A stretch of DNA of 13,301 nucleotides from Candidatus Tenderia sp. (GTDB lineage: Bacteria; Pseudomonadota; Gammaproteobacteria; Tenderiales; Tenderiaceae), in NCBI GenBank assembly GCA_030148045.1, contig JASBUE010000281.1, positions 1 through 13,301 on the forward strand. The letters run 5' to 3'. The position numbers and the translations under genes are program-made. Of the stretch, positions 1 to 6,606 are shown in pieces (within the stretch, counting starts at the first letter, position 1; each line of letters starts with the position of its first letter). The notes below the pieces were generated by a model. It saw only the letters and a list, made by a program, of their open reading frames with translations, was not told the origin of the DNA and made no database searches.

Positions 1-1
1 C

Positions 2-1303
2 GTCGGCGGTTTCGCCTTCAGCGACGCTGAGCGTGCTGCCGGTGAACAGGGTTGGCGGCAGCAGCGGCTGTCCATGTTTAATGACATCGGTGGCTTGACC
101 CAGTTGACGCCGGCGGCGGTCGAGGCAGCCGCGGGTAAGGAGGGGCTTGCCCAGCTGGCGTGGCTGCGCGCCCATCCGGATGTGCTGATGCAAAGTGTCC
201 ATCCGCTGGATACCGCCGTGGAGAAACTCAATTCCAGTATCGCCAGCTATCGCAGCGGCGACGCCGAGCAGGCCTACGGCGAGGCAGTGGCCGCCTATCT
301 GGACGGCTTTGAATTGGCCGAGGCCTCATTGCGGGCAGGGGGGGTGGCGGTGGCTGCTCTGGAGCGACAGATGATGGCCTATCGCCAGCTGATCAGGGAG
401 CGGGCGCCGCTGGCCGAGGTGGAGTCTGGCTATCACGCCCTGGTCGTCGCCCTGGATCAGGCCCGTGACGGCAGCGGCGCGGCCAAGCTCTCCGGCGGCG
501 CCGGGGCGGTCAGTGCGGCGGTGATCCTGTTGCGCGAAGGGCTGGAGGCGATCCTCATCCTGGCGGCCATCGCCGGGGTGCTGATCAAGACCGGGCGCCG
601 CGACGCCCTGCCTTATCTGCATGCCGGTTGGGCGGTCGCGCTGTTACTGGGTGCCGCTACCTGGTGGATTTCCACCTACGTGATCGCCATCGGCGGCGCC
701 AGTCGCGAACTGACCGAGGGGCTCACCGCCCTGCTGGCGGCGGCTGTGCTGGTCTATGTCGGCTTCTGGCTGCATGGCAAGACCAACGCCCAGCGCTGGC
801 GCGAATTCGTCGAGGTAAAGATAAAGGGTGCCCTGCAGGGGCGCGCCCTGTGGATGTTGACCCTGGTCGCCTTCCTGGCGGTGTATCGCGAAGTGTTCGA
901 GACGGTGTTGTTTTACCGGGCCTTGTGGTTGCAGACCGCCGCCGACCAGCATGTCTCGCTGTGGGGCGGCATGGCCGCCGGCCTGGGTGTGCTGCTACTG
1001 CTCGGCTGGCTGATCCTGCGCTTCAGTATGCGCCTGCCGTTGCGACTCTTTTTTGCGGTGAACTCAGCGATCCTGTTCGTGCTGGCGGTGGTCTTTTCCG
1101 GTCACGGCGTTGCCGCGCTGCAGGAGGCCGGTTGGGTGCCCATCGATCCGCTGTCGCTGCCGCGTTTTGAATGGCTGGGGCTTTATCCCACCGTCGAGAC
1201 GGTATTGATGCAGCTACTGGTCGGTGCCCTGGTTCTCGCGATTCTGCTGCGTGAGCGTTTCGGCGCTCGTTCGGCGCGTTCCTCCTCCGTTCAGGCGCAA
1301 TAA
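2..1303 (+). CDS. FTR1-family high-affinity iron permease, 5' end outside the window
   Basis: Inner-membrane iron importer of the FTR1/EfeU family. The reading frame is open from base 2, so the true start lies upstream and the in-frame ATG at 74 is probably internal. Visible parts, numbered from the ATG at 74: a soluble helical region to about residue 140, containing the segment YLDGFE (75-80), then alternating hydrophobic segments to about 400. Two REXXE iron-binding motifs characteristic of FTR1 permeases are intact: REGLE (154-158, bases 533-547) and REVFE (272-276, bases 887-901). A further RELTEG lies at 211-216. A long N-terminal soluble part is typical of the bacterial class in which a cytochrome c domain precedes FTR1; whether a haem domain exists here cannot be seen. 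The stop codon TAA at 1301-1303 lies inside the T-tract of the terminator of the opposing gene. Family assignment is firm; the exact subclass is inferred. Confidence 0.9.
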   Translation, partial: VGGFAFSDAERAAGEQGWRQQRLSMFNDIGGLTQLTPAAVEAAAGKEGLAQLAWLRAHPDVLMQSVHPLDTAVEKLNSSIASYRSGDAEQAYGEAVAAYLDGFELAEASLRAGGVAVAALERQMMAYRQLIRERAPLAEVESGYHALVVALDQARDGSGAAKLSGGAGAVSAAVILLREGLEAILILAAIAGVLIKTGRRDALPYLHAGWAVALLLGAATWWISTYVIAIGGASRELTEGLTALLAAAVLVYVGFWLHGKTNAQRWREFVEVKIKGALQGRALWMLTLVAFLAVYREVFETVLFYRALWLQTAADQHVSLWGGMAAGLGVLLLLGWLILRFSMRLPLRLFFAVNSAILFVLAVVFSGHGVAALQEAGWVPIDPLSLPRFEWLGLYPTVETVLMQLLVGALVLAILLRERFGARSARSSSVQAQ

Positions 1304-1328
1304 AAAGCGCCACCGGGAGCCGGTGGCG
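1301..1328 (-). terminator. Rho-independent terminator of the small exported-protein gene
   Basis: A perfect 9-bp inverted repeat (1308-1316 with 1320-1328, loop of 3 bases) is followed on the minus strand by CTTTTTA. This is the right orientation to end the gene at 1379-1756. On the plus strand no T-run follows the stem, so it would be a weak terminator for the FTR1 gene. The T-tract overlaps the FTR1 stop codon. Confidence 0.8.
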
Positions 1329-1378
1329 TCGACCCTGTCAGGAGAGGGCGTTTTGCGTTATTGCATCCGGTGTCGCGC

Positions 1379-1756
1379 TTACATGTCGCGTAATTTTTTC
1401 TTCTCCGCCGAGGAGATTTGGTGCTCCATGTTCTTCACGATCGCTGCCAGCTCGCGGGTATCTTCGGGCACGGAGCTATCCTTTGCGATCTTGGCCAGTC
1501 TATCCTTGGCGCTGGAACTAACCTTGTGATCCATCTCCAGCAGGGCATTGGCAATGGCCTGCTGGGCCGGTGTGCCCTGTTGGCTGATGCGGCGCAGCTT
1601 TTCCTTGTCGGAGGCGCTGGGCCGGTGATTGAGATCGGCCACGATCCGTGCCATTTCCCGGGTGGCGTCATCGGCGGCGACGGCAATGGTCGAGAAGGGG
1701 AGGGAAAGCGCCGCGCCCAATACAATTGCAATAGAGAGGGCGGTTTTTCTGTTCAT
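1379..1756 (-). CDS. Small exported protein of unknown function with three tandem repeats
   Basis: Predicted 125-residue secreted protein. Residues 1-28 form a signal peptide: a basic start (MNRK), a hydrophobic core, and a probable cleavage after AVA. The mature part is hydrophilic and helical and consists of three degenerate repeats of about 34 residues. Each has a small hydrophobic patch, then a conserved His (H44, H77, H112), Ser three residues on (S47, S80, S115), Lys at +7 (K51, K84, K119), Leu at +10 (L54, L87, L122) and Ile/Met at +13. The ATG at 1756 is preferred over an in-frame GTG at 1765: a strong AGGAGG lies 8 bases before the ATG, and the GTG overlaps that Shine-Dalgarno. I recognise no named family. 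It is flanked by iron and zinc transport genes, but a metal-related role would be speculation. It has its own candidate promoter and terminator, so it is probably monocistronic. Confidence 0.8.
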   Translation of the reverse strand: MNRKTALSIAIVLGAALSLPFSTIAVAADDATREMARIVADLNHRPSASDKEKLRRISQQGTPAQQAIANALLEMDHKVSSSAKDRLAKIAKDSSVPEDTRELAAIVKNMEHQISSAEKKKLRDM

Positions 1757-1804
1757 GGTTGACACCTCCTTGCAAGGGTCATCGATGGGGATTGTTCAGC
1801 CTTT

Positions 1805-1832
1805 ATCTTAGTAAATGAATGGGGTATTGCAA
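1805..1832 (-). promoter_or_regulatory. Candidate sigma-70 promoter for the small exported-protein gene
   Basis: On the minus strand, TTGCAA (1827-1832) and TAAGAT (1805-1810) are separated by 16 bases. Each matches four of six consensus positions. The pair lies about 50 bases before the ATG at 1756, in the 93-base gap after znuB. Found by eye only. Confidence 0.35.
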
Positions 1833-1849
1833 GGCTGATGGGGGTGATG

Positions 1850-2641
1850 CTATCCGGTCGTCGTGCTGCGCCAACATGGCCCGGCGAAAAACAGCAATGC
1901 CGCGGCGGCGACGATGGCCGGGCCGGCGGGCAGGTCCCACTGCAGCGAGGCGAACAGGCCGCCGCCAACGGCCAGGCAGCCGATCAGGGCGCCGCTCACG
2001 GCCATCTGTTCCGGCGTGCGGGCGAAGGCCCTGGCCGTGGCGGCTGGGATGATCAGCAGCGAGGTGATCAGCAGGATGCCCACCACCTTCATGGCAACAG
2101 CGATCACCAGGGCGATGATCAGCATCAGCGCCAGGCGTACCCGGGCCACCGGCACGCCCTCGACCCGGGCCAGCTCCTCGTGCACGGTGATGGCCAGCAG
2201 CGGCCGCCATATCAGTACCAATACCGTCAGCGCCAGGACGGTGGCGCCGAAGATCCAATAAAGGTCGTTGGTGGTGACGGCCAGGATGTCACCGAACAGG
2301 TAGCCCATCAAATCCAGCCGCAGGGTTTCCATGAAGGCCAGGGCAATCAGGCCGAGGGAGAGAGTGGTGTGGGAGAGGATGCCGAGCAGGGTGTCGTTGG
2401 CCAGCCGCCGCTGTTGCTGCAGCGCCACCAGTAACAAGGCCAGCAGCACGCAGACGATGACCACGCCCAGGTTGATGTTGAATTCGAGCAGAAAACCGAG
2501 CGCCACGCCGAGTAGGGCGGCATGGGCCAGGGTGTCGCCGAAGTAGGCCATCTTGCGCCACACCACGAAGGCCCCCAGCGGGCCGGCTACCAGCGCCACA
2601 CCGAGGCCGGCGAGCAGGGCGCGCAGCAGAAAGTCATCCAT
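1850..2641 (-). CDS. znuB: Zinc ABC transporter permease ZnuB
   Basis: Inner-membrane permease of the ZnuABC zinc importer (ABC-3 family), 263 residues against about 261 in E. coli. It is hydrophobic throughout, with several membrane segments. Family landmarks include the N-terminal AGPLGAFVVWRKMAYFGDTL, the central LDLMGYLFGDILAVT, and the late segment TSLLIIPAATARAFARTPEQ, all closely matching E. coli ZnuB. The ATG at 2641 is chosen because the homology begins there and AAAGG lies just upstream; the 16 extra in-frame codons reaching 2689 fall inside znuC. The start overlaps the znuC stop by 8 bases (ATGGATGA), which implies translational coupling. The gene ends in TAG at the normal family length. 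Reading past this TAG would add 13 residues beginning HHPHQPC before a TAA. Confidence 0.93.
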   Translation of the reverse strand: MDDFLLRALLAGLGVALVAGPLGAFVVWRKMAYFGDTLAHAALLGVALGFLLEFNINLGVVIVCVLLALLLVALQQQRRLANDTLLGILSHTTLSLGLIALAFMETLRLDLMGYLFGDILAVTTNDLYWIFGATVLALTVLVLIWRPLLAITVHEELARVEGVPVARVRLALMLIIALVIAVAMKVVGILLITSLLIIPAATARAFARTPEQMAVSGALIGCLAVGGGLFASLQWDLPAGPAIVAAAALLFFAGPCWRSTTTG

Positions 2642-3398
2642 GATCGCAGCCTTTGCGTCGCTCTTCCTCGATGACATCGCCATGGGCATCGTGGCTGTGA
2701 TCGTGGCGATGGCTGTAAGAGGTCAATACCGGCGCTTTGCCGAACAGGGCGACGTAACTGGGATCACTGCGCACCGTATCCGGCGTGCCTGAACAGCAGA
2801 CATGGCGGTTGAGGCATAACACTTCGTCAGTGGCGCTCATGACGAGATGCAGGTCGTGCGAAATCATCAGGATGCCGCAGCGGTGGCGCTTGCGGATGGT
2901 GCCGATGAGGCGGTAGAGCTCCTCCTGGCCGCCGACATCGACACCCTGTACCGGTTCGTCGAGGATCAGCAGATCGGGTTCGCGCAGCATGGCGCGGGCC
3001 AGCAAGACGCGCTGGGTCTCGCCGCCCGACAAGGCCTGCATGGGTGAGTCCAGCAACTGTTCGGCACCCACCTCGCTGAGCACCTCGCGCAGCCTGGAGT
3101 CGGGGCAGCGTTGCGCCAGTGTCAGGAAACGGCGCACGGTCAGCGGCAGCACGGCGTCGATGGTGAGGCGCTGGGGCATGTAGCCGATGCGTGTCTTCGG
3201 CGCGATCTTCACGCTGCCGCTGTCGGCTTTGAGCAGTCCCAGGATTATCCGCACCAGGGTCGATTTGCCGGCGCCGTTGGGGCCGATCAGGGTGACGATC
3301 TCGTCGCGGTGCACGCTCAGGTTCACATCTTCGAGAATCGTTCGGCCCTGCAGTTGCAAGCCGATGTCACGGGTTTCGATCAGTCGTTCACCCGGCAT
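2634..3398 (-). CDS. znuC: Zinc ABC transporter ATP-binding protein ZnuC
   Basis: Cytoplasmic ATPase that drives ZnuB, 254 residues. All ABC motifs are present: Walker A GPNGAGKS (39-46), signature LSGGE (123-127), Walker B LLILDEP (143-149) and the switch histidine in ISHDLH (H181). The C-terminus is rich in histidine (HRHDHSHDAH, 230-239, and CDHG at the very end), a feature seen in zinc-transport ATPases and possibly metal-binding. The start is supported by AGGAGG six bases before the ATG. The gene overlaps the end of zur by 11 bases and the start of znuB by 8, so zur-znuC-znuB forms one tightly coupled transcript. Manganese or iron ABC-3 ATPases are similar, but the zur and znuA context favours zinc. 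Confidence 0.95.
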   Translation of the reverse strand: MPGERLIETRDIGLQLQGRTILEDVNLSVHRDEIVTLIGPNGAGKSTLVRIILGLLKADSGSVKIAPKTRIGYMPQRLTIDAVLPLTVRRFLTLAQRCPDSRLREVLSEVGAEQLLDSPMQALSGGETQRVLLARAMLREPDLLILDEPVQGVDVGGQEELYRLIGTIRKRHRCGILMISHDLHLVMSATDEVLCLNRHVCCSGTPDTVRSDPSYVALFGKAPVLTSYSHRHDHSHDAHGDVIEEERRKGCDHG

Positions 3399-3885
3399 GG
3401 TTATCCTCCTGGCAGCGTGGGCAGAGGCCGCGGATTTCGATGACCTGGTGATCGGCCTCGAAACCGTGACGCGCCGCGCTGCCGTTGATGGCGCGATTGA
3501 CCTTGGGGTCGTCCAGTTCGGCCACCTGCTGGCAACGGCTGCAGATCAGGAACTGGCCGGTGTGTTGCGCGCCGGGGTGGGCGCAGCCGGTGTAGGCGTT
3601 GAGGCTTTCGATGCGATGGATCAGGCCGTGTTCAAGCAGGAATTCCAGTGCCCGGTAGACCGTCGGCGGTGCACCGTTGAAGCCTTCGGCCCGCAATTGC
3701 TCCAGGATCACATAGGCGCCCACCGGTTTGTGGCTGCGCCAGACCAGCTCCAGCACCCGCTTGCGCTGTTCGGTCAGCCGCCCGTTGTGCTCACGGCAGA
3801 TGCGTTGCGCCTCGGCCAGGGCCGCCTTGATACAGCGGCGATGGTCGTGCGGTGTAAAGGCATGATCGGGTCCGCCGCCGGCCAT
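3388..3885 (-). CDS. zur: Zinc uptake regulator Zur (Fur family)
   Basis: Zinc-sensing repressor of the Fur superfamily, 165 residues. The N-terminal winged helix spans roughly 20-95 and includes LTEQRKRVLELV and the recognition region PPTVYRALEFLLEHGLIHRI. The dimerisation and metal domain follows. Two CxxC pairs (C115/C118 and C155/C158) correspond to the structural zinc site. H90, C101, H108 and E123 align with the regulatory-site ligands of E. coli Zur. The ATG at 3885 is chosen for its strong GGGAGGGAGG just upstream; the open frame continues to 4122, but that stretch lies over the operator and the znuA coding region. It is first in the operon with znuC and znuB and faces znuA across the Zur box, which implies autoregulation. 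The spacing of the cysteines and the neighbours favour Zur over Fur. Confidence 0.94.
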   Translation of the reverse strand: MAGGGPDHAFTPHDHRRCIKAALAEAQRICREHNGRLTEQRKRVLELVWRSHKPVGAYVILEQLRAEGFNGAPPTVYRALEFLLEHGLIHRIESLNAYTGCAHPGAQHTGQFLICSRCQQVAELDDPKVNRAINGSAARHGFEADHQVIEIRGLCPRCQEDNHAG

Positions 3886-3909
3886 GGGCCCTCCCTCCCG
3901 GAAAAGTAT

Positions 3910-3924
3910 TGTTATACTATAACA
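3910..3924. promoter_or_regulatory. Zur operator (Zur box) between zur and znuA
   Basis: A perfect 7-1-7 palindrome, TGTTATA-C-TATAACA, centred on base 3917. It matches the core of the known gammaproteobacterial Zur box (TGTTATANTATAACA). It is the only such site I see, and it lies between the divergent zur-znuCB operon and znuA, so one operator could repress both. On the minus strand a possible zur promoter (TTGAGG at 3945-3950, 18-base spacer, TATGTT at 3921-3926) has its -10 inside the operator. For znuA, the TATACT or CATAAT sequences in or beside the palindrome could serve as a -10, without a good -35. Confidence 0.9.
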
Positions 3925-3952
3925 TAATGTTTTTGGGAGCAGAGCCTCAATC

Positions 3953-4882
3953 ATGTTGAGCCGCATATTCTTGCCCGCCTTTTTTTGGCTGGCCGTGCTG
4001 TCGTTCCCCACGCCTGGCCAGGCTGCCAATGCCCCCGGCGTGGTGGTCAGCATCGCGCCCATCCATTCGCTGGTCGTCGGGGTGATGGAAGGGGTCGGTG
4101 AGCCCACCTTGCTGGTGGCCAATGACAGCTCGCCTCATCAGTACATGCTTAAGCCCTCGCAGATGGTCAGCCTGCAGCGCGCCGATTTGGTGGTGTGGGT
4201 CGGGAAAGGCGTGGAGAGTTTTCTGCCACGGGTGCTGGACAGTCTGTGGGCCGACGTGCAGGTCATGGAATTGATGAAGTTGCCCGGCATGACATTGTTG
4301 CCTGCGCGTGAAGGCGGGATATGGGAGCAACACACGGCGCATCAGCTGCACGAGGATCACGGCGAGACCGACGGCCACCTCTGGCTCGATCCGCACAACG
4401 CCCGGGTTATCGTCGATGCGCTGGTGATTGGCTTGGGTGATCTGGATCCCGCCCATGCCGAACGCTACCGCGCCAATGGTGAACGGCTACAGCAACGACT
4501 GGACGCGCTGGACCGGGAATTACGCGGCCAATTGGCGCCGTGGCGAGATGTGCCCTATCTGGTCTTCCACGACGCCTATCAATACTTCGAACGACGCTAC
4601 GGCCTCAATCCGGTAGGTGCGATCATGATCGATCCGGAGCGCAAGCCGGGGGCGCGCCGTCTGAGCGAGATCCGCAACCGCATCCAATCCCGGCAGGTGC
4701 GCTGCGTTTTCAGCGAACCGCAGTTTCCGGATAAGCTGTTGCGGGTGGTGACGGAAGGGACCGGAATCAGAAGTGCGGCCCTCGATCCCATGGGCACCAA
4801 TCTGACACCCGGTGACGAGCTTTATTTCCGTTTGATGCGCCAGCTGGGGCAGCGCCTGGCGGATTGCCTGACACAGGGATAG
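3953..4882 (+). CDS. znuA: Periplasmic zinc-binding protein ZnuA
   Basis: Zinc-capturing periplasmic component of ZnuABC (cluster A-I solute-binding protein), 309 residues against about 310 in E. coli. Residues 1-24 are a signal peptide ending near GQA. The zinc ligands are visible: H62 (SSPHQY), H142 (GHLWLDP) and H206 (VFHDAY). The usual charged loop before the second ligand is present but short, with six histidines between 127 and 142. C251 and C305 match the pair that forms the disulfide in E. coli ZnuA. The E. coli acidic residue just before the first ligand is replaced here by proline (P61). The Shine-Dalgarno is modest (AGAG about 8 bases upstream). The gene is divergent from zur across the Zur box and ends in TAG. 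Confidence 0.95.
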   Translation: MLSRIFLPAFFWLAVLSFPTPGQAANAPGVVVSIAPIHSLVVGVMEGVGEPTLLVANDSSPHQYMLKPSQMVSLQRADLVVWVGKGVESFLPRVLDSLWADVQVMELMKLPGMTLLPAREGGIWEQHTAHQLHEDHGETDGHLWLDPHNARVIVDALVIGLGDLDPAHAERYRANGERLQQRLDALDRELRGQLAPWRDVPYLVFHDAYQYFERRYGLNPVGAIMIDPERKPGARRLSEIRNRIQSRQVRCVFSEPQFPDKLLRVVTEGTGIRSAALDPMGTNLTPGDELYFRLMRQLGQRLADCLTQG

Positions 4883-4910
4883 CACTTCGCCGCATTACTG
4901 CGCAGGCTTA

Positions 4911-6044
4911 TCAGTTCAGCTGCAGCAGGGGAATCAGGCCGAACCAAATGATGTAGCTCAGGGACGCGACCATCAGGCCGTCCTGGCGGCCGTCTCGTTG
5001 TCGCCGCCACTCTCGGCCCAGCAGGAAAAGGATCAACACGGCATGGGGTAGCACCCAGGGCAGCAATCCCTGCAGGGTGCCGTGCAGGGCGGGCAGGTCT
5101 TTGATCAGCAGGACCACCAGCGGCACCGATAGCGCTAGGGCGAGGGCCAGCAGAATGGCGCGGCCGCGGCCCAACTGTACCGCCAGGGTGCGCTTGCCGG
5201 CTTGGTGATCCGCCTCCAGATCGGGCACGCCCGACAGAATGATGGCCGGCAACACCGCTAGAAACAAGGGCAGGCTCACCAGCCATGGAAAGGGATCGTG
5301 CCAGGCGCCACCCTGCAGCAGATAGCCGATCAGAATTACACCCAGGCTGTGGGTGAGGCCCACGTCCAACTCCCCTAGGCCGCGCCAGGCCAGTTTCAAG
5401 GGCGGGGCCGTGTAACCCAAACCCAGGATCAGCATGGCGAGCAGCGCCACGGTGATGGCCATGCCGCCACTATCCAGGCGCTCCAGCAGCAATCCGGCAA
5501 AGGCCGCGGCCGCCGCCAGTGACACGACGATACCGCCTTTCAGTTCGCGAAAGCTCAGCTCGCCGTTGACCAGCACCCGGGAACCGCCATTGAAGGGGCC
5601 GTACCGGCGGTTGTGCCGGTCGCTGTCATAGTCGAACCATTCGTTGGTGAAGACCGTGGCCGCCTCGCCGAAGAACAGGCAGGCATAGCCCAGCCAGTAG
5701 AGCCCAAGGTCCCAGTGGCCGGTGACGGCCTGTGCCCCCAGGGCGCCTACCGTGTAGGCCATCCAGGTCATAGGATAAAACTGCAGCCGCAGCGCCTTGG
5801 TCCAGGCCAGCAGCTTGCTTCGTACACGTGCGCTATGGCTTTCGGCACCTCCTCGCAGCGAGAACCCCAGGGCGCGGGCCCGTTCCAGCCACTCGCCGCG
5901 TTGTTCCGGCGATGAGTCCTTGACCGGTCCCAGGGCGAGGATGCGGGTAGTAGCGATGCCACAGAAGCCGAGGGTGGAACGCTTTAGGGCATTGAGGCCG
6001 GGGGCACGATAGATGAGACGGTAGACCCAGGTCGGCATGTCCAT
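4911..6044 (-). CDS. UbiA-family prenyltransferase with flavodoxin-fold tail at its N-terminus (downstream part of an amber-split gene)
   Basis: Part after the amber codon of a gene that reads in one frame from 6422. Residues 1-60, counted from the ATG at 6044, are not prenyltransferase: MDMPTWVYRLIYRAPG followed by GFCGI and GPVKDSS form the C-terminal end of an NAD(P)H:quinone-oxidoreductase-like flavodoxin fold. From about residue 80 the protein is a polytopic UbiA-type prenyltransferase, which joins a polyprenyl diphosphate to an aromatic or similar acceptor in the membrane. The first Asp-rich motif is NEWFDYDSD (134-142), followed by GGSRVL. The second is PDLEAD (274-279), followed by GKRTLAVQLG. 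The acceptor is unknown; the GGSRVL segment recalls MenA-like enzymes more than UbiA itself. No Shine-Dalgarno precedes the ATG at 6044, so separate initiation there is doubtful. The gene converges on znuA with a 28-base gap. The prenyltransferase half looks undamaged. Confidence 0.82.
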   Translation of the reverse strand: MDMPTWVYRLIYRAPGLNALKRSTLGFCGIATTRILALGPVKDSSPEQRGEWLERARALGFSLRGGAESHSARVRSKLLAWTKALRLQFYPMTWMAYTVGALGAQAVTGHWDLGLYWLGYACLFFGEAATVFTNEWFDYDSDRHNRRYGPFNGGSRVLVNGELSFRELKGGIVVSLAAAAAFAGLLLERLDSGGMAITVALLAMLILGLGYTAPPLKLAWRGLGELDVGLTHSLGVILIGYLLQGGAWHDPFPWLVSLPLFLAVLPAIILSGVPDLEADHQAGKRTLAVQLGRGRAILLALALALSVPLVVLLIKDLPALHGTLQGLLPWVLPHAVLILFLLGREWRRQRDGRQDGLMVASLSYIIWFGLIPLLQLN

Positions 6045-6071
6045 GGTGATGATAAGGTGGGCGGATCTGCC

Positions 6072-6422
6072 CTACAGCAGGCCTTCGAAACCGCCGTTCG
6101 CGTTTTCCCGGAAGGCGAAGCCGGGCAGCAGGACCCGGTCGAGAAAGCCCTTGAGACGGGCCGGTCCCACACCCCACCAGGCTGGGTAGACGAAGACCAA
6201 GTGGCCGGCCCATTCGATGAGGCGGCGGGCGTGTTCCAGGTCCGGTTCCAGGGGTTGCTGGCGCGGTGAGACGGGGTGCACGTCGGGGTCGAACTCCAAT
6301 GTACCCAGGGCCAGCGATTCCACTTCCATCCCCGCCGCCCGGGCACCTTCACCATAGGCCTCAGCCAGGGCTGCGCAGAGACTGGGACTGCGCGGGTGGG
6401 ACATGATCACGAGTACTTTCAT
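6072..6422 (-). CDS. Flavodoxin-fold NAD(P)H-dependent oxidoreductase domain, ended by an in-frame amber codon
   Basis: Upstream part of the same frame as the prenyltransferase at 4911-6044. Its 116 residues are the N-terminal two thirds of a flavodoxin-like NAD(P)H dehydrogenase (quinone) domain: MKVLVIMSHPRSPSLC (flavin phosphate-binding start), then VFVYPAWWGVGPARLKGFLDRVLLP-type core with its FMN/FAD contacts, then FAFRENANGGFEGLL. TAG follows (6072-6074), and the frame resumes at once with GRSAHLIITMDMPTW, exactly the next expected family segment. Related proteins usually carry Lys or Ala at the amber position as I recall them; AAG to TAG or CAG to TAG would be single changes. If the amber is read through, the product is a 503-residue oxidoreductase-prenyltransferase fusion. 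If not, this fragment lacks the last part of the fold. No good Shine-Dalgarno is visible before 6422. Confidence 0.8.
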   Translation of the reverse strand: MKVLVIMSHPRSPSLCAALAEAYGEGARAAGMEVESLALGTLEFDPDVHPVSPRQQPLEPDLEHARRLIEWAGHLVFVYPAWWGVGPARLKGFLDRVLLPGFAFRENANGGFEGLL

Positions 6423-6451
6423 AGTAGCTGTCGGGCGTGCATTGCTTGTTG

Positions 6452-6479
6452 TTGCTCAATCGTATGCCGGGATTAAAAT
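6452..6479 (+). promoter_or_regulatory. Candidate promoter for the DEAD-box helicase gene
   Basis: TTGCTC (6452-6457) and TAAAAT (6474-6479) with a 16-base spacer, in the 184-base gap between two divergent genes. It would give a leader of about 120 bases before the ATG at 6607. A second weak -10 (TACAAT, 6507-6512) is also possible. Found by eye and weak. Confidence 0.3.
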
Positions 6480-6606
6480 ATAGCAGCGATCTTTTCCGGT
6501 TTCACGTACAATGGCCTCCGAGTTTCCCTTCAGCCCCCCCGCTGTCGTCCTGTTTTGACCCCCGTCTTTACTTGATTCCGGCAGTTCATTTTAAGAGTGA
6601 TCATTT

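Noticed and set aside
1803..2258. Open frames of 100 to 200 codons on both strands across znuB and znuC
   Set aside because: They are composition shadows of GC-rich genes. The products are Arg/Gly/Ala-rich without family motifs, whereas the znuB and znuC frames carry full motifs.
3886..4122. Extension of zur to an ATG at 4122
   Set aside because: It would run through the Zur box and into znuA. The ATG at 3885 has an excellent Shine-Dalgarno and gives the normal family length.
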